A stretch of DNA of 18,921 nucleotides, from assembly GCA_026692885.1 (NCBI GenBank), contig JAPLNJ010000719.1:1-18921 (forward strand), in the 5' to 3' direction. The position numbers and the translations under genes are program-made. This DNA is from Planctomycetota bacterium (GTDB lineage Bacteria > Planctomycetota > Planctomycetia > Pirellulales > Pirellulaceae). Below the pieces are notes generated by a model, which saw only the letters and a program-made list of their open reading frames with translations, was not told where the DNA came from and did not search any database. Below, piece by piece: positions 11,801 through 16,400 of the stretch (its first letter is position 1; every line of letters starts with the position of its first letter).

Positions 11801-12428
11801 GAGCAGCGATGTTGGCAGCGGGGTTTCCAGAAGCAATGGCCGCCGTGAGCACCGCCGCGGCCGACAGATTCGCGTTAATCGCGGTGACCAACTGGTCCGC
11901 CGTCGTCGGCTTCACCGTATTCGTATCCAGGTCGACGCTGACGGTCGTGCCCGCGACCGTAATGATTGGCCCGGCGGCTTTGCCCGTGGCAAGGTGATCG
12001 CTCTTCGTGAACAACAACGAGATATTCTGATCGTCGTTGTTCACGGCCGTGAACTGCACCGTGACCGGTTTCGCGGTCGCGGCCGTGTTGAAGTCCGTTA
12101 CCGCGACGCCACCGAAGGTCGCATCCTGGTTGCTGCGGAGGATGCGAATTCCCGACAGGGTGGCCGAATCGATCTGCTGATTCTCGTCGAACCGGAACCT
12201 CAATTCCCGCGGTGCGATATCGCGAACGCCGGTCCCGTCCAAGGGTAATAACGCCCCGCTGTTCGGCTGAATGCCGGCCAGCACCGGTCCGACGGTCGCC
12301 AACAACATGCGGGCCTCCAAGGGCTCCAGGAGCAATTCGCGCCGTGCGGCCCGCTGTTGCTTCCCCCGCCGCTGCTTGCGAGCCTTGTTCGAACCTGTGG
12401 CCGATGACGAAGAATTCCGGATGAACAT
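5667..12428 (-). CDS. Giant LEPR-XLL surface protein, N-terminal 2,253 codons (frame ends prematurely)
   Basis: Starts at the ATG at 12428 (alternative 12482). A basic N-terminus (KARKQRRGKQQRAARR) leads into LEPLEARMLLA, the LEPR-XLL-type signature of large planctomycetal exported proteins. Then come SbsA-like Ig folds (11160-12290) with two beta modules, a degenerate metalloprotease-like domain (10055-10545), a PPC-type jelly roll (~9600-10020), a DGQ-type beta module (~9150-9460), a DUF1565-like entry into a beta-helix (8270-9130), two Fn3-like domains (7500-8180), a second beta-helix (6640-7460) and another PPC-like fold (5830-6060). The last ~46 residues are an out-of-frame tail: from about 5806 the true continuation lies in the next frame (see 1-5827). 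The role is probably cell-surface scaffold or adhesin. It should be read together with 1-5827 as one gene of over 4,100 codons. Confidence 0.85.
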   Translation of the reverse strand: MFIRNSSSSATGSNKARKQRRGKQQRAARRELLLEPLEARMLLATVGPVLAGIQPNSGALLPLDGTGVRDIAPRELRFRFDENQQIDSATLSGIRILRSNQDATFGGVAVTDFNTAATAKPVTVQFTAVNNDDQNISLLFTKSDHLATGKAAGPIITVAGTTVSVDLDTNTVKPTTADQLVTAINANLSAAAVLTAAIASGNPAANIAAPVINYSPLRLVSNDVLVTPSTTTGYMAVADAPNQNEVIVRFAETLPNDWYRIELFGVDDPTRGLTALRNTRAQAFEDTTDDNVDNGLRRQVVDFRLALGPQVVAVVPQPITRIPDPANSRNTILSQSRNQIVVYFNNDDLFIEHDAANQPTVRSADHPHFYRLILTRDTVQNTDDVTILPQKVDYDPIANTATLTFAQNLDELQDPGTLLGPGTFRLRVGTNEALPAPPIAPPTQSSVAQASSDFGTGNAVTLVFTAVADFAQSVNLNFSQAALGVDVASVPKPPTVTVSGQDVQIVLNTSGTGTTAGTTADQLAAALQAAAAKLLTVSVTGVGSTPITGSTVQHLQLVGLGSSFDTASELGQLTAQNLLLASSIDAQVFPVDLPGGQDEPGHRVVSATLGDGFEQHVNPAFGPSQTPGLTTILYNFRQIYGVDSRGQSLTNAISEKQKQRVREAVQLWSQQLGVQFLETADQGLTFVTGDPVALDPNDPTVINHAGLAGGGTNYGFIVRVDPTYANGMVIMDSQRRWNEDYGGDWFTRAMVGIGFTLGLGRANDLPPSNLMSFDNIETYAESLDSFFNKAGGNVPDPEPIFPGNADILHGQYLHPPTSNDIDLYRFEINLNDQNLDEPKHGLFTAEVFAQRQPNASLLDAVLSLYQEVPMTDNNGVVTGSNRQLIARNDDYYGTDSFVSLDLTSGTYYLGVTSKGNTNFNPTIEDTGFGGTTEGSYQVRLNFRPQVDENDVIRDLDRAAENRPGTALDGDADGVPGGVYNFWFQTRPLQRTIQVTDDGNRYVDGQTLTLTDGAGQVRRFEFDQVSLGNGLVDPTATSIPFDVGVVATLPDGLAMTLGNAINAAGFGVYATAVGATLQLRGDRVTALSPDTQGVQLLGKTIFVDKTSGSNLDGSLAKPFDNLSVALAAAVPGDIVRIEGNGGADGNPLTLKDNFAYEIGFGLLGGTPVLTDGDTMAVPQGVTVMIDAGAIFKLRRSSIGVGSSSLSVDHSGGSLQVLGTPQQSVTFTSWLDETIGRDTYLPPTTPGAGDWGGLVFRADLDKAESRYNAEDQGIFLNYVNHADIRYGGSGQVVIDGVQQIVTPIEVFGMRPTLTFNSITKSADSAISADPDSFEETNFHAPRYQLANPFTSDYQRVGPEIHNNSLIGNSINGLFIRIQTPAGTEVKTLTVPARFDDTDITHVIAENLAIEGTVGVPLLDETRPEIDLVSVAAGSGGQVPVGTYAYKVVFVDRNGFEGRPSEATQSATLTAPGSISLDYLPTIPAGSDYVARRIYRSQWNTALSQFGPFGLVTQINPSDSSFVDRLQAATRLLERDPPSVRALAPFVVRSVAITPAGPPGISPGDYNYRVVLVDATGRPGPASDATLDVTVPPAVDATHVEVVDIAGLPTTPTGFRQQIYRSDVGGVGPYKLVGEVGPGTTTLTDGGTLTKDAQGAPITLDPVLLGVVRARPNARLKIDPGTVVKLEGSRIEVSFGAQLIAEGNAGQEVIFTSKLDDRYGGSGSFDTNNDAGPNHSNPQRGDWGGLFVSPLGKLNLDHAYVAYGGGNDVKIESTFKGFNVIELRQAEARIANSVIEQNANGMGGQGPATRFGRGSNAPSTIFVQGGQPVIVNNIIRNNDDVAININADALTADYVPDPGRMTGSLDVFTQYRDNQGPLIRGNRIADNAPLNAAGQPFNPTGTHGTNGLEIRTAGINNILPVTDVNYGRLVTRGVTLSTASVWDDTDIVHFLYDEIRVQDSHSDSSLRLQSSPTESLVVKLQGAANVNNAYNLAAGSPFSYGNQPYTGAGFTATGRELDIEDRVGGTMHIIGEPGFPVVLTSIHDDTVGAGLQPDGTPQTDSNNNGIATYPLSEPDDAPYWRSVRLDQFTNDRNVEIVMQRPTPAATQTSQTPTQATAQFLGDLAGSETGGDDNLRLGFEVHSVLSFPSDAAVYSITAVAGTELWLDINQTDYKLDTVIDILDSNGRLIAQSDDSLEESQNSSLIYTNPTAPERVGPTQRVSGGQSEGRGLADCGTGRCGGAHCVPIPRPQQQSGRG
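5785..5827 (-). other. Frameshift interval in the left giant gene
   Basis: Upstream frame: ...SSLIYTNPTAP; downstream frame: QNASGLPKEFLADNPKDAG and onward. The downstream frame has a TGA at 5828-5830, so the switch must lie between there and about 5785. A single extra base in GGGG at 5806-5809 (CCCC on the coding strand) would explain it: removing one C gives NPTAQNASGLPKEF in one frame. I cannot tell whether it is a sequencing error or a mutation. Confidence 0.8.
6640..7460 (-). other. Parallel beta-helix region 2
   Basis: KLEGSRIEVSFGAQLIAEG, VIFTSKLDD, GDWGGLFV, HAYVAYGG, IANSVIEQNANG, VIVNNIIRNNDDVAI and IRGNRIADNAPLN are successive short strands with Asn ladders, typical of right-handed beta-helices. 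The region repeats the GDWGGL and FTS motifs of region 1, so the two helices are probably duplicated. Confidence 0.6.
7500..8180 (-). other. Two fibronectin-III-like domains
   Basis: Two successive ~110-residue units with the same skeleton: GTYAYKVVFVDRNGFEGRPS...IYRS and GDYNYRVVLVDATGRPGPAS...IYRS. The Y-x-Y-x-V-x-x-VD-x-x-G core and the IYRS strand recur at equal spacing, which indicates an internal duplication. They separate the two beta-helix regions. Confidence 0.55.
8270..9130 (-). other. Parallel beta-helix region 1 (DUF1565-like start)
   Basis: Opens with IFVDKTSGSNLDGSLAKPF followed by LAAAVPGDIVRIEGN, the usual entry into DUF1565/pectate-lyase-like beta-helices. It continues with short repeating strands (SVTFTSWLD, GDWGGLVF, HADIRYGGSG, EIHNNSLIGNSINGL). 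The recurring FTS-x-x-D and GDWGGL motifs reappear in region 2 at 6640-7460. No catalytic residues of a polysaccharide lyase could be assigned. Confidence 0.6.
10055..10545 (-). other. Degenerate metzincin-like (pseudoprotease) domain
   Basis: From ILYNFRQIYG through EKQKQRVREAVQLWSQQLG to the end of the domain, the layout is that of matrixin-like domains: a beta strand, then a long helix of the E-x-Q-x-x-R-x-x-x-x-W type, then the zinc-helix position. At that position (10146-10178) the sequence reads VGIGFTLGLGR where HExxHxxGxxH would be expected. Only the Gly is kept; all three His and the Glu are gone. NLMSF 15-25 residues later looks like the Met-turn. The domain can hardly bind zinc or cut peptides; it may be structural or a binding module. 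Confidence 0.6.
10786..11051 (-). other. Beta module of the TTA-x-Q type, left gene copy 2
   Basis: More divergent copy: VTLVFTAVADFAQSVNLNF, then TVTVSGQDVQIVLNTS, then TTADQLAAALQAAAAKLL. It keeps the V-x-F-x-AV start and TTADQ but has lost the DSDHG and GNP positions. Confidence 0.5.
11772..12059 (-). other. Beta module of the TTA-x-Q type, left gene copy 1
   Basis: VQFTAVNNDDQNISLLF at the start, VDLDTNTVKPTTADQLVTAIN in the centre (quoted in two parts: VDLDTNTVKPTTADQ, LVTAIN), GNPAAN and YSPLRL at the end. It aligns by eye with the copy in the right-hand gene at 17942-18241, including the SDH, TTA, AIN and GNP positions. Confidence 0.6.
12298..12339 (-). other. LEPR-XLL-type N-terminal signature
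   Basis: The stretch ELLLEPLEARMLLA, about residues 30-43 from the start at 12428, follows an Arg/Lys-rich segment. The LEPR-XLL signature marks the N-termini of many very large planctomycetal and related proteins and is thought to be linked to their export; here the Pro-Arg is Ala-Arg. No classical hydrophobic signal peptide is visible. Confidence 0.75.
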
Positions 12429-12435
12429 GAACAAG

Positions 12436-12440
12436 CCCTC
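12436..12440 (-). promoter_or_regulatory. Ribosome-binding site for start at 12428
   Basis: GAGGG on the minus strand, 7 nt before the ATG at 12428-12426. This favors 12428 over the upstream in-frame ATG at 12482, which has only an AGG touching its ATG and adds 18 residues unlike the usual basic N-terminus of these proteins. Confidence 0.65.
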
Positions 12441-12505
12441 AATGATATTTTCCGTCTTCCCTTGGGTGCGCACTTCAACCATCCTGCGCAGCCATTTAAG
12501 ACACT

Positions 12506-12519
12506 ATCGGTATGCCGAT
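12506..12519. promoter_or_regulatory. Small dyad next to the 8-bp inverted repeat
   Basis: ATCGG, TATG, CCGAT: a 5-bp stem directly adjacent to the dyad at 12521-12543. Two consecutive stems just upstream of a very long gene could be a leader structure. A stem this short may also occur by chance. Confidence 0.25.
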
Positions 12520-12520
12520 C

Positions 12521-12543
12521 GAGATTAGCTGAGCACTAATCTC
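12521..12543. promoter_or_regulatory. 8-bp inverted repeat upstream of left gene
   Basis: GAGATTAG, a 7-nt centre, CTAATCTC: a perfect dyad about 95-115 bases upstream of the start at 12428. It sits where an operator or a 5'-UTR hairpin could be. No regulator is encoded in the window, so the role is open. Confidence 0.4.
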
Positions 12544-12795
12544 ATGGGACGGCAAGATCAACCTAAGGTTCGACTGACACACATCTTTCAACGATTACAA
12601 ACGCTATCTCGGGCAGCTCAAGACAATGGCGACTTCACTGACTATTGCCGCCGGCACACGCAGCCCGACGGAATAGTGCGCTCAGGCGGAATCCTCTGCA
12701 TGATCCGACCCTAACCAAAACTCAGCGCAGACGATGTAAAGATGGCTCGAACCACGGAAAAGTTCCTCGCTTGGGCCGTGAGCGAGTTCTCGTCT

Positions 12796-12809
12796 AACCG
12801 CATGCGGTT
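12796..12809. repeat. 14-bp perfect palindrome
   Basis: AACCGCATGCGGTT reads the same on both strands. It shares the AACCGCA core with the arms of the large inverted repeat 12 bases away, so it may be a collapsed or partial copy of that element, or a binding site for a dimeric protein. Confidence 0.7.
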
Positions 12810-12820
12810 GGCATTGGCTC

Positions 12821-12912
12821 GTTTAACCGCACGCCGTAGGCACGCGCGGGACTTGGGCGCGACCCCGATACGTGGGCTGACCCACGCGCGTGCCTACGGC
12901 GTGCGGTTAAAC
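12821..12912. repeat. 28-bp perfect inverted repeat around a 36-nt centre
   Basis: The left arm 12821-12848 begins GTTTAACCGCACGCCGTAGG and the right arm 12885-12912 is its exact reverse complement by eye. The 36-nt centre contains a smaller alternative hairpin, CGTGGG-CTGA-CCCACG (12871-12886), which overlaps the right arm by two bases, so two competing folds are possible. No transposase is nearby. It could be a dispersed palindromic repeat (REP/MITE-like) or a strong RNA hairpin. Confidence 0.85.
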
Positions 12913-12959
12913 GAATTGCGTGCTCGTTCCCAAGCTCCTGCCCGAAAACGCTCTGGCTT

Positions 12960-12974
12960 GCCGGCTCTGCCGGC
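12960..12974. repeat. GC hairpin (6-bp perfect stem, 3-nt loop)
   Basis: GCCGGC, loop TCT, GCCGGC. It lies about 90 bases past the stop of the right-hand gene, beside a second hairpin. Possible transcript-end or REP-like element; no T-run follows on the minus strand. Confidence 0.6.
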
Positions 12975-12978
12975 CACA

Positions 12979-12997
12979 CGCGAGGCGGAGCCTCGTG
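12979..12997. repeat. GC hairpin (CGAGGC/GCCTCG)
   Basis: Six perfect pairs around the 3-nt loop GGA, extendable by a GT wobble and one C-G pair. It lies about 67-85 bases past the stop of the right-hand gene. With 12960-12974 it forms a pair of compact stems that could stop RNA decay or transcription, but neither has the T-tract of a classical intrinsic terminator. Confidence 0.6.
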
Positions 12998-13063
12998 ACC
13001 CGAGTCTTGTCAGGCCGGCCAGATGTCTAACGCACTGGCCCCAACGCCCATTCTCTTCGAATA

Positions 13064-13465
13064 TCAAAGTGAACGGAAGACCTCATCGACAGACGTCTCG
13101 GTGCCCCGCACATGGTGCAGTCCGTCGGTGATCTGAGTGAGCGACTCGTCCCCATCCCAAGCGTCTGTGCTCCAGTCGTCGAAGGCCGAACTGGTCTGCG
13201 GCTTGGCCAGCGCCACCGCGGAGAGCCGTTTCAGCGAGGCGACCGGGACAGCGGTGTCCTGGCTGACGGCGGAGACGTTCTGCACGAGGAGCGGACCAAA
13301 CGGCAGGCTGGTCAAGCCGGCCTGCGGAGCTGACGCGGCCGACACGCCGTTCCAAGACGCGGCGCTGGCTACGCCGAATCCGGCGGTGTCTGGCAGCGCC
13401 GACGACCCACTTGCCGGTGAGTTGACCAGGGCTGCCTCGCCTTCGCCACCCAGCCCCGGAGGAGT
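13064..13465 (-). other. C-terminal tail after the dockerin
   Basis: About 130 residues. It begins Gly/Glu-rich (GLGGEGE), continues Ala/Ser/Pro-rich and apparently disordered, and ends in an acidic, tryptophan-containing stretch (FDDWSTDAWDGDESL) and VDEVFRSL. There is no LPxTG motif, no PEP-CTERM motif and no terminal membrane segment, so the classical anchors are absent. It may be a spacer or a recognition tail; function is not known. Confidence 0.5.
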
Positions 13466-16400
13466 GTTGAGCACAGTGATCACGTACAGCACATCGTCAC
13501 TCATGCAGTTCCCATCCCCCGTGGGATCGAGGTACGGAGGAATAGGCCCCTCTGGCGGCAACGGCAAGGGTGTCGTCTTATTGGGGTAACTATTGATGTA
13601 GTTGATGAGCACCAGGACATCGATCGGCGAGGTGTACCCATCACCGGTGACATCGGCGTACCGCGCCGGATTCGGATTCCGGTAACGCGGCACGCCGGTA
13701 ACGATCACCGTCACGGTACCTGTTCCAATGCCACTTCTTGGATACGCGTTGTCGGTGACTTGGTACGTAAACGTGTCTTCGGTGGTCGCGCCCACGGCCA
13801 GCGATTGGAGTGTGAGCGACTGCCTGGGATCGTAGGTAAGAGTACCGTTGGCGAACAGCTGGACGGACGCGCCCTTGACGCTGATTAGCGTTTGCGCCAC
13901 GACCGTCACGGCGCTGCCCTCCGGGTCACTGTCATTCACCAGCAGGCCCGGGGCAGCGACCTGGAGTACTTGGTCCGCTTTGGTGCTGTACCTGTCGGGA
14001 CCAGCGACGGGCGGCGAGTTCAGCCGGCTGACCGTGATCGTCACGGTGGATGGCGGCAGGGAGGACAGACTGCCGTCGTTGATCGTGAACGTCACCGTGC
14101 GGGTCTGAGAACTCGGATTGGAACTCGTGTTCCGGTACGTCACGGACTGCAGGAATGCCTGATAGTTCGCCAGGGTATCCGTTCCGGTCAGCGTCAGTGT
14201 GCCCGTCGTAGGATACCAGGTTCCCCTACTGGCCTCCAGCAGGTCTTCGCCACTGTGGTAGCTGTCCGCCGTGATCTGCACGGTTGCGCTCCCCAGCGTG
14301 GCATTGTCCACGTCGCTGACGGATGCCGCGGCGGAAATGGCAATGGCGGGATCCTGCTGGACATAAACGAAAGTCCCTTGGATACCCGCCAACACGGGCG
14401 GATCGTTCACCGCCTTGACCGTGATCTTACGCGTCTGGACGTTGCTGCTCAGACTGCCGTCGTTCACGGTGAACGTCACGGTCCGCTGCGCCTCGCTCGG
14501 ATTGCTGCTAAGATTCTCGTACTTCACCAATCGCAAGGCTCTCTGGTAATTGACCAGCGATACCCGCGAACTGCTCCCGCTCAGGGTCAACGTCCCGCCC
14601 GTCGCATCCCACGACCCGGTGATCCCGAACGAGTCTGCGAACGCGAGCAGATCCTCGCCGCTCTGGTAGCCGGTCGCGATCTGGACCGTGGCATAGGACA
14701 AAGTCGTGTTGTCCGGATCCGTGGCCGTCAGGGAAGAAGTGATCACCGTGGCCGGATCTTTCTCCTGGTATGGCAAGGTGGCGGTCTCCATCCCGGCCAG
14801 CACGGGCGGATCGTTCACGGGGGTCACGGAGATGGTCCGCGACAGCAGATTACTGTCCGCCGTGCCGTCGTTCACCTGGAAGCTCACGATTCGGGGGGCC
14901 GAGGACGGGTTGAGGCTGGTGTTCCGGTACGTCACGGACCGCAAAAATTTCTCATAGTTCAACACGATATCCGTTCCGGTCAGCGTCAGTGTGCCCGCCG
15001 CGGCATTCCAGGTTCCCCTGCTGGCCTCCAGTAGGTCTTCGCCGCTGTGGTAGCTGTCCGGCGTGATCTGCACGGTTGCGCTCCGTAGCGTGGTATTGTC
15101 CACGTCGCTGACAGTTATCGTTTGCGTGATCGGCGTGAGGGGCGTGATGAGCTCCTCCTTCTCGGTGTACGTCTTCGGCCCGCTCTCGATGCCCGCCAAC
15201 ACGGGCGGCGTATCGTCGTTGACCACCGTGATCCTGCGGGTTGCCGTAGGGGGGGCATTGGATGCGGAGCCGTCGTTCGCAGTGAACGTCACCTGCCTCG
15301 GGAGCGTGTTGGGATTGTTGCTGGTGTTGTGGTACAGCACCCGCCGGAAGGCTGCCTGATAATTCGCCAACGTATCCGGCCCGCTCAACGTCAGCGTTCC
15401 ACTCGCGGCGGTCCAGATTCCCTTGATCGTGGCTGTATCGACGAACGACAGCACATCTTCCAACGGGAAATAATAATAATTGGGGGGGCTGAGTTGGAAT
15501 TGGACCGTGCCGCCGACCAACTGCGTGCTGTCGGGATCGCTCAGTATCAGCGTGCTGGTGACGGGCTTGGCCGCTTCGGCCTCGGTGTACTTCAGATTCT
15601 CCGTCTCAATCAACGTGAAGGCGGGCGGATCATTCACCGGCGTGACCGTGATCGCACGCGTCTGGACGTTGCTGTTCAGACTGCCGTCGTTGACCGTGAA
15701 CGTCACCGTGCGGGGGGCTGAACTCGGGTTGGAACTCGTGTTCCGGTACGTCATGGACTGCAGGAATGCCTGATAGTTCAACACGGTATCCGTTCCGGTC
15801 AGCGTCAGTGTGCCCGTCGCGGCATTCCAGGTTCCCCTGCTGGCCTCCAGCAGGTCTTCGCCGCTGTGGTAGCTGTCCGGCGTGATTTGCACGGTTGCGC
15901 TCCGCAGCGTGGTATTGTCCACGTCGCTGACAGTTATCATTTGCGTTTGGTTGGTAAAAAGTCTGGCGGGATCACCCTTCTCGGTGTACGCCGCCGGATC
16001 GCTCAGGATTACCTCTAACGCTAGCACCGGCGCGTCGTTAACGGCCAGGATCGTCAGCGGAATGGTCTGGCTGTCCTTCAAGGAGGCGCCGGGGTTCGAC
16101 GGGCTGTTCGGTCCCGTGTTCCCGTGGTCCTCGACGGTGACCACCAGATAGAGGCTCCCGTTGTAGTTCGGCGTCGGGACGAAGTGCAGTCCCTTTGCAT
16201 CCAGCAGGGTGGTCGAGATCTTCACGGGCGAACCGGACAACGTGACATCCGGGGTACCGTTGCCAACCAGCAACCCGTTCGTCAGGTTGATGCCATTCGG
16301 GATTGTGGTATCGACCCAGAGCTTCCCGGCGACGGTCACCGGGGTGATACCGGACGCGTCGGTCAGCCGCAGCCGCACCGTGACCGCCTGCTTGGGGTCG

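Larger units (their letters stand above)
12483..13063. other. Intergenic region rich in inverted repeats
   Basis: Both flanking genes are on the minus strand, so this is the 3' flank of the right gene and the upstream region of the left gene. Short open frames inside it (for example 12742-13131 on the plus strand) are built from the inverted repeats and have no family features. The part at 12490-12720 is visibly less GC-rich than the coding DNA and probably contains the promoter of the left gene, but I found no convincing -35/-10 pair. Confidence 0.7.
14023..16019 (-). repeat. Five tandem ~125-residue cadherin-like repeats in A-B-A-B-A order
   Basis: Bounded by the linkers at 16020-16042, 15618-15637, 15198-15223, 14798-14818, 14390-14410 and 14004-14022. 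Units N to C: R1 15638-16019, R2 15224-15617, R3 14819-15197, R4 14411-14797, R5 14023-14389. R1, R3 and R5 (type A) share SDVDN-TTL/ATL, DSYHSGEDLLEASRGTW and GTLTLTGTD. R2 and R4 (type B) have a longer middle with a phenylalanine and I-x-G-x-W (SFVDTATIKGIW, AFADSFGITGSW). Type B is closer to the version I know from other bacterial adhesins. Each unit ends in TVTFTVNDG-like and then a VNDPP linker, probably a calcium-stabilised beta sandwich. Confidence 0.85.

Noticed and set aside
12429..12482. Start codon at 12482 for the left giant gene
   Set aside because: The extra 18 residues do not resemble the basic N-termini of LEPR-XLL proteins, whereas the ATG at 12428 has GAGGG seven bases upstream. 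It cannot be fully excluded.
12821..12912. Insertion sequence ends
   Set aside because: The arms enclose only 36 bases, there is no transposase, and I see no flanking target-site duplication.
12960..12997. Classical Rho-independent terminator
   Set aside because: The hairpins are GC-rich, but no T-tract follows on the minus strand.
12742..13131. Possible small gene in the intergenic region
   Set aside because: The frame is made largely of the 28-bp inverted repeat and GC hairpins, overlaps the end of the right-hand gene, and shows no domain or ribosome-binding site.
14023..16019. CRISPR-like or satellite array
   Set aside because: The repeats are in frame, ~380 bases long, and encode cadherin-like domains; there are no short identical repeats with spacers.
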